From positions 1 through 6,344 of the forward strand of contig CAMYOR010000057.1 in assembly GCA_947278105.1 (NCBI GenBank): DNA of 6,344 nucleotides. Reading direction: 5' to 3'. Below the pieces are notes generated by a model. It was given only the letters and a program-made list of their open reading frames with translations, did not search any database and was not told the origin of the DNA. The DNA comes from an uncultured Tissierellia bacterium. GTDB lineage: Bacteria; Bacillota; Clostridia; Tissierellales; Peptoniphilaceae. Positions 1-5,240 of the stretch are shown here, piece after piece. The stretch's first letter is position 1. Each line of letters opens with the position of its first letter. A program made the translations under genes and the position numbers.

Positions 1-76
1 GACGATGCCTTTTTGTTTTTTTAGAAGGGGCTGGGCCCAAAGGCCCGGCCGGGACCGGGGGGCGGCGTTCCTTCTT
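1..76. other. Window-edge T-tracts and GC-rich hairpin
   Basis: The window opens with two T runs (10-14 and 16-22), which could be the tail of a terminator whose stem lies outside the window; that part cannot be judged. A compact hairpin follows: 29-37 pairs with 42-50 (nine pairs, one G-T wobble) around a CAAA loop. A longer-range match (AGAAGG at 23-28, CCTTCT at 70-75) encloses it. No reading frame here looks like protein. Confidence 0.3.
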
Positions 77-170
77 GGGTATCTTTTCTTTCACTTCACC
101 CCAAGCTCCCGAAAAAGCCAATTGGGGTGGAGTGGAAGAAGGGTTCATGACGGCCGAATCGGCAAGGACT

Positions 171-186
171 GTTAAAAATATATCAA
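171..186 (+). repeat. Degenerate AT-rich box, copy a
   Basis: GTTAAAAATATATCAA matches 13 of 16 positions of the GTTAAACATTTAACAA box found intact at 1278, 1332 and 1386. It lies between the first and second family I hairpins, 129 bp before the next copy. Confidence 0.45.
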
Positions 187-299
187 TATTTCCACTTCAC
201 TCCACCCTAAACCTCGAAAAGTGCCATTTAGGGTGGAACCCCCATCCCACCCTAACCCCATGAAAAAGCCAATTAGGGTGGAGTGAGAAGCGAAACTTC

Positions 300-315
300 G
301 TTATAGATTTATCAA
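300..315 (+). repeat. Degenerate AT-rich box, copy b
   Basis: GTTATAGATTTATCAA matches 13 of 16 positions of GTTAAACATTTAACAA. It lies between two hairpin pairs of family I, 128 bp before the next copy. Confidence 0.45.
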
Positions 316-427
316 AAACCTTGTTCAACTCCACCCTAAACCCTGAAAAGTGGCATTTAGGGTGGAACCCACATTCCACCCTAAATGCCAGAAAACGCCA
401 TTTGGGGTGGAATAAAGGAGGAACATT

Positions 428-443
428 GTCAAACATTTATCAA
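428..443 (+). repeat. Degenerate AT-rich box, copy c
   Basis: GTCAAACATTTATCAA matches 14 of 16 positions of the family IV box, the best match inside family I. It lies between the second and third hairpin pairs. A looser version (GTTACAGAAATTTTACAA, 551-568, two extra bases) follows the third pair at the next period. Confidence 0.55.
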
Positions 444-573
444 AAAATCGCCTTTTATTCCACCCCAAACTGCGAAAAGTGCCATTTAGGGTGGAATCCC
501 CATTCCACCCTAAACCCTGGAAAACGCCATTTGGGGTGGAGTGGGGGAGGGTTACAGAAATTTTACAAAGGAA

Positions 574-739
574 GCTCCCGCCGGCCCCGCCCTCGGGGCC
601 GGCGGGAGCGGGTAAAACCGCTTTGCCTCCGGCAAAGCTTTGTTTCGAAAGGAAGCCCGCCTCAGGGCCCGCCCTCGGGCCCTTCGGCGGGCGGGTAAAA
701 CCGCTTTGCCTTCGGCAAAGCTCAGTTTCAGAAGGAGCC
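574..739. repeat. Repeat family II: two 83-bp double-hairpin units
   Basis: Two tandem units are offset by 83 bp. Each has a large GC-rich hairpin and then a small one. In unit 1, 574-589 pairs perfectly with 594-609 (16 bp) around a CCCT loop, and GCTTTGCC at 620-627 pairs with 631-638. In unit 2, 655-661 pairs with 686-692, 664-671 pairs with 676-683 around the same CCCT loop, and 703-710 pairs with 714-721. The linker GGTAAAACCGCTTTGCC is identical in both (611 and 694), while the outer stems of the large hairpins differ in sequence but keep pairing. Each unit ends in a related stretch (TTTCGAAAGGA, TTTCAGAAGGA). No coding potential is evident. Confidence 0.8.
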
Positions 740-758
740 GCCCGTGGGCGGCGTTTTT
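737..758 (+). terminator. Rho-independent terminator candidate
   Basis: GCCGCC (737-742) pairs with GGCGGC (747-752) around CGTG and is followed by GTTTTT (753-758), the classical intrinsic terminator layout on the + strand. It directly follows the second family II unit. No + strand gene lies upstream inside the window, so it may end a transcript of the repeat region or one from outside the window. Confidence 0.6.
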
Positions 759-779
759 CCCGGCTCGGCCCCTCCCCGG

Positions 780-812
780 GGCCCCACATTGCGTTAAATA
801 TTTAACAATTAC
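780..812 (+). repeat. Isolated copy of the family IV box
   Basis: GTTAAATATTTAACAA at 793-808 contains the perfect palindrome GTTAAATATTTAAC. The match to family IV extends outside the box: GGCCCCAC lies three bases before GCGTTAAA and AAT follows it, as in the units at 1332 and 1386. It therefore appears to be a displaced member of that family and not a chance AT-rich stretch. Reverse-complemented it reads TTGTTAAATATTTAAC, 12 of the 14 defined positions of the Rex consensus TTGTTAA-N4-TTAACAA. Confidence 0.6.
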
Positions 813-827
813 ACCCGCCCGACACGC

Positions 828-859
828 ACTGAGGCCTCGCCGGGTACTCAGGCCTCGCC
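828..859. repeat. Short direct repeat ACTSAGGCCTCGC
   Basis: ACTGAGGCCTCGC (828-840) recurs 18 bp later as ACTCAGGCCTCGC (846-858) with one mismatch. It looks like a local tandem duplication; no function is apparent. Confidence 0.5.
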
Positions 860-861
860 CT

Positions 862-890
862 GGCCCTTGGCCCCGGTGGGGCCAAGGGCC
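862..890. other. Perfect 13-bp GC-rich hairpin
   Basis: GGCCCTTGGCCCC (862-874) pairs perfectly with 878-890 around a three-base GGT loop. There is no T-tract after it on either strand, so it is not a standard terminator. It stands alone between the family IV copy at 793 and the terminator-like hairpin at 901. Confidence 0.6.
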
Positions 891-900
891 TCTCAACTCC

Positions 901-932
901 GTCCCGGCCTCTGGCCGGGACTCCTTATTTTT
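901..932 (+). terminator. Second terminator candidate in the repeat region
   Basis: GTCCCGGCC (901-909) pairs perfectly with GGCCGGGAC (913-921) around TCT, followed by TCCTTATTTTT. Stem strength and the U-rich tail fit an intrinsic terminator on the + strand. Like the one at 737-758, it lies where no coding gene is visible upstream in the window. Confidence 0.55.
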
Positions 933-967
933 CCCCCGGGGCTCGCCGCCTCCACCGCCCCTCATCC

Positions 968-1059
968 CCGCCACTCCGACTAAAAAGCTAACTCTGGTTT
1001 TAAGTCGGAGTGGCCACTCCAGTAGAAATGCTGAATAAGGGTTTCAGTCGGAGTGGCGG
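968..1059. repeat. Repeat family III, copy 1: three-armed inverted repeat
   Basis: The left arm CCGCCACTCCGACTAAAA (968-985) can pair with a middle arm AGTCGGAGTGGC (1003-1014) or with a right arm ending in the same word plus GG (1042-1059, one mismatch over 18). The middle arm continues into a perfect 14-bp palindrome, GGAGTGGCCACTCC (1007-1020). The two pairings exclude each other. No protein-like frame is present. Confidence 0.8.
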
Positions 1060-1092
1060 CCTAAAATGACGGGAAAAAAGCCCCAAATTCAC

Positions 1093-1184
1093 CCGCCACT
1101 CCGACTAAAAATCAAAACCCGACTTTCAGTCGGAGTGGCGACTCCAGTAAAAATACCGAATAAGAGTTTTAGTCGGAGTGGCGG
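1093..1184. repeat. Repeat family III, copy 2
   Basis: A second copy begins exactly 125 bp after the first. The left arm (1093-1110) pairs perfectly over 18 bp with the right arm (1167-1184), and the middle arm AGTCGGAGTGGC is at 1128-1139. The central palindrome of copy 1 is changed by one base (GGAGTGGCGACTCC). The interval between middle and right arms is conserved (AGTAAAAATACCGAATAAGA here, AGTAGAAATGCTGAATAAGG in copy 1), whereas the first loop is not. Confidence 0.8.
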
Positions 1185-1270
1185 CCCAAAGTTAAGGAAG
1201 GAAGGGGCTCCGCCCTCCACTCTCCCAGCCCCCACTCTCCCAGGCCTTGGCGCAGCCCCTCCCAGGTCTC

Positions 1271-1458
1271 AAGAAGCGTTAAACATTTAACAATCGCTTA
1301 CGCTCCACGCTCTCCCAGGGCCCCACGAAGCGTTAAACATTTAACAATCGCTTACGCTCCACGCTCTTCCAGGGCCCCACGTAGCGTTAAACATTTAACA
1401 ATCGCATCCCCCCCCCCACTCTCCCAGCCCCCCACAATACGTTAAATATCTAACAATA
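1271..1458 (+). repeat. Repeat family IV: 54-bp tandem array of AT-rich dyads
   Basis: Four boxes begin at 1278, 1332, 1386 and 1441, that is at spacings of 54, 54 and 55 bp. The first three are identical (GTTAAACATTTAACAA); the fourth is GTTAAATATCTAACAA. The core is a dyad (GTTAAA/TTTAAC), extended in the first two by AAGCG and CGCTT outside it. The filler is C-rich and also repeated (CGCTTACGCTCCACGCTC, then AGGGCCCCAC). The reverse complement resembles the Rex operator, TTGTTAA-N4-TTAACAA, with two mismatches in the first three boxes and three in the last. The last box ends 50 bp before the -35 element of the glmM promoter, so a regulatory role is possible but unproven; the filler repeat argues equally for simple tandem duplication. 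Confidence 0.8.
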
Positions 1459-1505
1459 ACCTTTGCCCTCCACACTCCCCCACTCCCCCCTCCTCCTCCC
1501 CGCTC
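1403..1505. other. C-rich polypyrimidine tract upstream of glmM promoter
   Basis: The + strand here is strongly C/T biased. It includes a run of ten C (1408-1417) and a run of six (1428-1433). From 1466 to 1501 come C runs of 3, 5, 6 and 4 separated by 3-8 bases. The minus strand therefore has four G runs in a G-quadruplex-capable layout just upstream of the -35 hexamer. The ten-C run is a candidate site of slipped-strand length variation. Confidence 0.5.
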
Positions 1506-1535
1506 TTGACAGCCTCCCGGCTTTGTAATTATTAT
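1506..1535 (+). promoter_or_regulatory. Sigma-A type promoter for glmM
   Basis: A perfect -35 TTGACA (1506-1511) is followed after 18 bases by TATTAT (1530-1535), one mismatch from TATAAT. An alternative -10 one base earlier, TTATTA, would give 17-bp spacing. Transcription would begin near 1542 and leave a leader of about 30 bases. It is the best promoter ahead of glmM and sits immediately after the repeat mosaic. Confidence 0.7.
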
Positions 1536-1571
1536 GAATGTGTAAAAAGTCGGTTTAAGAAAGGGGAAACG

Positions 1572-2933
1572 ATGAAATATTTTGGTACTGACGGCTTCCG
1601 CGGCGAAGCCAATGTCGGGCTTTTTGCCTTCCATGCTTACCGCATTGGCCGATTTTTAGGCAATTACTACTTAAAAGACTTTCAACCCACAGATCAGGAG
1701 CCCCGCCCCAGGATTGTCATCGGCAAGGACACCCGCCGATCCTCCTATATGCTCGAAAGCGCACTAGCCGCCGGCATTACGGCATCCGGCTCCGACGCCT
1801 ACCTCCTTCACGTCACCACCACCCCCTCTGTCTCCTACTGCGTCAGCTCCGAAGACTTTCCCTGCGGGATTATGATCTCCGCCTCCCATAACCCCTTCTA
1901 TGACAATGGCATCAAGCTCATCGGCGCCGAAGGGGCCAAGATGGAAGAGACCATCCTTGAAAAGATCGAAGCATATATCGATTCCCCCGGGGATGACCTT
2001 CCCGTGGCCGTCCGGGACGGGATCGGCGAAGTGCGCGACTTTATCTTCGGCCGAAACCGGTATATCGGATATCTGATCTCCACTGTCCAGCGGTCCTTCA
2101 AAGGCATGAAAATCGGCCTGGACTGCGCAAACGGCTCAACCTTTACCATTGCAAAAAACGTCTTTGACGCCCTGGGAGCCGAAACCTATGTGATCAACAA
2201 CCGGCCCGATGGAATGAACATCAACCAGGACGCCGGTTCCACCCATATTGACGGTTTAGTCCGCTTTGTCAAGGACAATGGCCTCGATGCCGGCTTCGCC
2301 TTCGACGGAGACGCCGACCGCTGCATCGCCGTGGACAACGAAGGCGAAGTCGTCGACGGAGACGCCATCATGTACATCGCCGCCTTGGACATGAGAGAGC
2401 GGGGAAGCCTCCAGGAAAACATGGTCGTGACAACGGTCATGTCTAACTTCGGCCTCTATAAAGCCCTGGAAGAAGCCGGCATTCGCTATATCCAGACCCC
2501 GGTCGGCGACAAATACGTCGCCGCCGAAATGATGAAAAATGGATATATGCTGGGAGGAGAACAGTCCGGCCACATTATTTTCGGCAAATACGCCACCACC
2601 GGAGACGGGGTACTGACCGCCCTTCGAATCTGCGAAATCATGGCCGACAAAAAGACCGACCTTGCCAGCCTCCACCGGGAACTTCAAATTTATCCCCAGG
2701 AAATGATGAGCCTGAGGGTAAAAGATAAAAATGCGATTTTAGAAAATCAACGGATCGCCGAAAGGATCCAGGAAGTCAACGCCCGCCTGGGAACCTCCGG
2801 AAGAACCCTCGTCCGCCCCTCCGGCACCGAACCCGTCCTTCGGATCATGGCGGAACACCTGGATCCCGATCAATGCAAAAAAGCCGTCGAAGAAATCATT
2901 GACGCCATTCGTCAGGAGGGCCTTTTAGAATAG
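1572..2933 (+). CDS. glmM: Phosphoglucosamine mutase GlmM
   Basis: GlmM interconverts glucosamine-6-phosphate and glucosamine-1-phosphate in the cytoplasm, the step before GlmU makes UDP-GlcNAc for peptidoglycan. The 453-residue product matches the usual length of about 445-450. Visible motifs in order are KYFGTDGFRG at 2-11, the phosphoserine loop ISASHNP at 102-108 (Ser105 the expected phosphorylated residue), the metal-binding DGDADR at 245-250, the sugar-specificity loop GGEQSGH at 328-334 and the phosphate-binding RPSGTEP at 415-421. All key residues are present. The ATG at 1572 is chosen because it starts the conserved N-terminus and has GGGG (1563-1566) five bases upstream. The frame is open back to a TTG at 1506, but that codon is part of the -35 hexamer and the extra 22 residues are not GlmM-like. 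It is the first gene of a probable glmM-cca-degV unit. Confidence 0.96.
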   Translation: MKYFGTDGFRGEANVGLFAFHAYRIGRFLGNYYLKDFQPTDQEPRPRIVIGKDTRRSSYMLESALAAGITASGSDAYLLHVTTTPSVSYCVSSEDFPCGIMISASHNPFYDNGIKLIGAEGAKMEETILEKIEAYIDSPGDDLPVAVRDGIGEVRDFIFGRNRYIGYLISTVQRSFKGMKIGLDCANGSTFTIAKNVFDALGAETYVINNRPDGMNINQDAGSTHIDGLVRFVKDNGLDAGFAFDGDADRCIAVDNEGEVVDGDAIMYIAALDMRERGSLQENMVVTTVMSNFGLYKALEEAGIRYIQTPVGDKYVAAEMMKNGYMLGGEQSGHIIFGKYATTGDGVLTALRICEIMADKKTDLASLHRELQIYPQEMMSLRVKDKNAILENQRIAERIQEVNARLGTSGRTLVRPSGTEPVLRIMAEHLDPDQCKKAVEEIIDAIRQEGLLE

Positions 2934-2969
2934 GCAAGGGGCCCAAGAACCGGCTAAAAGTGAGGAACC

Positions 2970-4247
2970 ATGCAATTTCCCAAAGAAGCCCTGGAAATTT
3001 TACAAAGATTAGAGGACCATGGCTGGGAAGCCTGGCTGGTGGGGGGCGCCGTCCGCGACGCCCTCTTTTCCCATCCCCTCCACGACATTGACATTGCAAG
3101 CTCCGCCACTCCGGACCAGATCATCCACTGCTTTTCTGACTGCAAGACCCTCACCGTCGGCAAGGCCTTCGGAACCGTGCGCGTCCTTTATGGCAAGGGT
3201 GAATACGAAATCACCAGCTACCGGTCCGAATCCGGCTATGCCGACAAAAGACATCCCGACCAGGTCCATTTTTCCGATAAAATTGAAGAAGATCTCATGC
3301 GGCGAGATTTTACTATGAATGCCATGGCCTACCACCCCCAAAGGGGCCTCTTGGACCTTTTTGGAGGCAAAAAGGACTATGAAAATGGCATCCTCCGAGC
3401 CGTCGGAAAGGCCGGTGAGCGAATTGACGAAGACGGCCTGAGGATGCTTCGAGCCTGCCGGTTTGCCGCCCGCTTTTCCCTGAAAATGGAACCCTCCCTC
3501 CTCAGAGCCATCCAAACCCACGCCCGGGAAATTGATTCCGTATCCATGGAAAGGCGCCTGGATGAAATGACCCGGATGCTGACCGGCCCGAACCCTGGCA
3601 TGGCCATCGCCCTCCTTCAGGAGAGCGGCCTTTATGAGGCCCTTTTCCCAGAATGGGGTAAAATACAGGGGATAGAAAAAACGAGGATCGAAAGCCTGCC
3701 GGCCGATCCCATCCTCCGCTGGGCCGGATTTTTTTCGGCCATCGAAAAAAGTCCCCCCAAAAACTCCGCAACCCGGGCCAAGGAAACCCTCCGCCGATGG
3801 AAGGCTTCCCGAAAGCTCCAGGACCATGTCGCCCTCCTCCTTCGAGAGGACCAGGCTCCCCTTCCTCAAAACCTGGAAGAGGCCATCTACTGGAAGGGAA
3901 GAATCGGCCCCATGGCCGAAGACCTCCTAGTCTTTCGGCAAGCGAAGGCCCTCCAAAGGGCCCCGGAAAAAGAGGCGGGGAGCCAGCCCCAGCCCTTGGA
4001 CCGGGAAGGGCAGGAAATTCAAAGGACCCGGCTCCTACTTAAAGAAATTCAGGAAAAAGCCCTGCCCACCGCCATCAAAGACCTGGCCCTTACGGGAGCC
4101 GACCTTAAAGAGGCGGGGTGGAGAGAAGGTACAGAGCTGGGTAAAATCCTTCAGGGCCTTTTTGCCCTGGTCGCTGCCGGGAAAATTCCCAATCAGAAAG
4201 AAGCTCTATTGCAAAAAGCCAGAGAATGGAAGTCCAAGAAGCCTTAA
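2970..4247 (+). CDS. cca: CCA tRNA nucleotidyltransferase (class II)
   Basis: This enzyme adds or repairs the 3' CCA end of tRNAs using CTP and ATP. The 425-residue protein has the class II layout. The head domain carries GGAVRD (25-30) and the catalytic metal ligands in HDIDIA (Asp39, Asp41), then GTVRV (68-72) and RRDFTMNA (111-118). The neck has the base-selecting EDxxR motif (EDGLR, 154-158) followed by RACRFA. An ERRLDEM segment begins at 194. The C-terminal tail (LTGADLKEAG, then a KILQGL-type helix and PNQKEALL) resembles the tail of Bacillus-type CCA enzymes. I see no HD phosphohydrolase motif. The ATG has GAGG (2962-2965) upstream and starts 36 bases after the glmM stop, with no terminator between, so co-transcription is likely. 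A poly(A) polymerase is the alternative within the same family, but a complete class II head plus the tail favour CCA addition. Confidence 0.9.
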   Translation: MQFPKEALEILQRLEDHGWEAWLVGGAVRDALFSHPLHDIDIASSATPDQIIHCFSDCKTLTVGKAFGTVRVLYGKGEYEITSYRSESGYADKRHPDQVHFSDKIEEDLMRRDFTMNAMAYHPQRGLLDLFGGKKDYENGILRAVGKAGERIDEDGLRMLRACRFAARFSLKMEPSLLRAIQTHAREIDSVSMERRLDEMTRMLTGPNPGMAIALLQESGLYEALFPEWGKIQGIEKTRIESLPADPILRWAGFFSAIEKSPPKNSATRAKETLRRWKASRKLQDHVALLLREDQAPLPQNLEEAIYWKGRIGPMAEDLLVFRQAKALQRAPEKEAGSQPQPLDREGQEIQRTRLLLKEIQEKALPTAIKDLALTGADLKEAGWREGTELGKILQGLFALVAAGKIPNQKEALLQKAREWKSKKP

Positions 4248-4311
4248 ATAAAGGACTTCGCTAAAAAATTTTCCACCCCACCTTCGGTGAGAAGCCAAAG
4301 GCCGGAAATAC

Positions 4312-4326
4312 AAGGAGGAAACCTTG
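4312..4326 (+). promoter_or_regulatory. Strong ribosome binding site fixing a TTG start
   Basis: AAGGAGG (4312-4318) lies five bases before TTG at 4324. No suitable ATG begins the DegV-like sequence, so this near-perfect Shine-Dalgarno sequence decides the start. The 76-base gap after cca has no clear promoter or T-tailed terminator, only weak four-pair hairpins around 4279-4294. Confidence 0.75.
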
Positions 4327-5151
4327 GAACCCTTAATTGTCGCTGATTCCTGCTGTGATGTGAATCCAGACCTTCAAAAGAAGCTCGGTGTCCATCTTGT
4401 CCCTTTTACCATTGAAATCCTGGGAAAGACCTATCTCGATGATGGGACCATTGACCTGGAAGTGATGAGAGACGAAATGGATGCCTCCGAAACCATTCCC
4501 AAGACCGCCGGGGTCACCCCCCAGCGCTTTTATGAAGCGGCCAAAGAGGCACAAGAAGCCTTTTTTGTCACCATCAGCCAAAAACTCTCCGGCACCTACA
4601 GCAATGCGACCCTCGCCGCCCGCCAGCTCATTGAAGAAGGAAAAAAGGTCCACGTCTTCGATTCAAAGGCCGCCTGCTCGGGAGAAACCATCGTCGTCCA
4701 AAAAATCCGGGACCTTGTGGATCAAAAATTGCCCTTCGAAACCATTGTCGAAGAAGTAGAAAATTTTATCCGCAATTCCACCCTCTGGTTTGTGATTGAA
4801 GATTTGGGGGTATTAGTAAAAGCCGGACGGATTCCCAAACTTGCCGGAAAGGTCATCTCCCGCCTGACCATCAACCCCATTTGCTATGCTCAAAACGGGG
4901 CCATTGCCCTGGGAGAAGTGCGCCGGGGAATGGAATCCGCTTTAAATCACCTCTGCATGGCCATAGAAAGACAGCAGGGGATTGATCGGGAAAACAGGGT
5001 TCTGATTATTTCCCACAATCGCTATGAAAAAGAAGCCTGTGAAATCGCCGAACGGATGAAAAAGCTCCCCTGGAAGGGAGTGGAGGTGGTTGAGGCTCGG
5101 GGCCTGACTGCAGTCTATGCCCATCCGGGCGGCATCATCATCGCTTATTAA
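4324..5151 (+). CDS. DegV family fatty-acid-binding protein
   Basis: DegV-family proteins bind a long-chain fatty acid; FakB members of the family present it to the kinase FakA for phosphorylation and entry into phospholipid synthesis. The 275-residue length fits (usual about 280). The N-terminus, IVADSCCDV (5-13), is the typical domain opening. KTAGVTPQRFYEA (60-72) corresponds to the usual T-S-x-P/V-S/T-P loop. ISQKLSGTYSNA (84-95) is the family signature lining the lipid carboxylate pocket. VHVFDSKAACSGE (109-121) and EDLGVLVKAGRIPK (149-162) are further hallmarks. No signal peptide or membrane segment is seen. The start is TTG with a strong ribosome binding site. The gene follows cca by 76 bases and precedes a terminator-like hairpin, so it probably ends the transcription unit. 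No fakA-like gene is in the window, so a FakB role is inferred from family only. Confidence 0.9.
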   Translation: MEPLIVADSCCDVNPDLQKKLGVHLVPFTIEILGKTYLDDGTIDLEVMRDEMDASETIPKTAGVTPQRFYEAAKEAQEAFFVTISQKLSGTYSNATLAARQLIEEGKKVHVFDSKAACSGETIVVQKIRDLVDQKLPFETIVEEVENFIRNSTLWFVIEDLGVLVKAGRIPKLAGKVISRLTINPICYAQNGAIALGEVRRGMESALNHLCMAIERQQGIDRENRVLIISHNRYEKEACEIAERMKKLPWKGVEVVEARGLTAVYAHPGGIIIAY

Positions 5152-5163
5152 GAGACAAAATAG

Positions 5164-5217
5164 GAGCCGAAGGCTCTCAGATCTTTGGATGGCCGGCTGA
5201 AAGGGCCGGCCCTTTCA
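5164..5217 (+). terminator. Terminator-like hairpins after degV
   Basis: A small hairpin (GAGCC 5164-5168 with GGCTC 5172-5176) is followed by GGCCGGC (5191-5197) pairing with GCCGGCC (5205-5211). The segment 5198-5217 is also a perfect 20-base palindrome that can fold on its own with an eight-base stem (TGAAAGGG/CCCTTTCA), so two stems compete for the same bases. The tail is CCCTTTCATC, a poor U-tract, so termination may be partial. It sits between degV and the tig promoter. Confidence 0.5.
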
Positions 5218-5240
5218 TCAGAAAATAAAGAAAAAATGGA

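Larger units (their letters stand above)
91..541. repeat. Repeat family I: array of seven CCACCC/GGGTGG hairpins
   Basis: Seven inverted repeats share the stem CCACCCTAAA/TTTAGGGTGG or close variants and a conserved loop of roughly CCYNGAAAARYGCCA. Approximate spans are 91-136, 201-237, 246-281, 330-366, 373-413, 457-497 and 502-541. The last six are grouped in pairs, with 5-9 bases between partners, and the pairs recur every 128-129 bp. One stem position varies among copies: C-G in the first, T-A in the second to fourth, T-G in the fifth and seventh, and a C/A clash in the sixth, which is a wobble only on the minus strand. An AT-rich box sits after each pair. Open frames crossing the array are by-products of the repeats. 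Function is unknown; it could be a genus-specific intergenic repeat, a structured transcript or a protein-binding array. Confidence 0.85.

Noticed and set aside
91..541. Insertion sequence or composite transposon ends
   Set aside because: There is no transposase frame between or near the inverted repeats, and no target-site duplication could be defined.
75..1290. Several open frames on both strands (for example 321-698 +, 552-974 -, 640-1038 +, 1066-1290 +) as possible small proteins
   Set aside because: They follow the inverted repeats and GC-rich filler. Their products are repetitive or proline/arginine-rich, overlap each other on both strands and have no recognisable domain.
171..1456. 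Chromosomal or plasmid replication origin with DnaA boxes or iterons
   Set aside because: No convincing TTATCCACA-type boxes were found. The TTTATCAAAAA stretches match poorly, and no dnaA, dnaN or rep gene is present.
1271..1458. CRISPR array
   Set aside because: The intervals between repeats are themselves near-identical and C-rich, with no unique spacers. There are only four units and no cas gene in view.
1506..1571. N-terminal extension of GlmM from the TTG at 1506
   Set aside because: The TTG is part of a perfect -35 hexamer. The extra residues are not GlmM-like, and the ATG at 1572 has its own ribosome binding site and begins the conserved N-terminus.
1395..1634. Minus-strand open frame across the glmM promoter
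   Set aside because: It is low complexity and glycine-rich where it crosses the polypyrimidine tract, and antisense to the start of glmM.
3009..3869. Long 286-codon open frame on the minus strand inside cca
   Set aside because: It lies wholly opposite a well-supported gene and arises from the C-rich third codon positions. No domain is visible.
4271..4280. TTCCACCCCA before degV as a stray family I arm
   Set aside because: It is a ten-base match without the loop motif or a proper second arm; chance is sufficient in this C-rich sequence.
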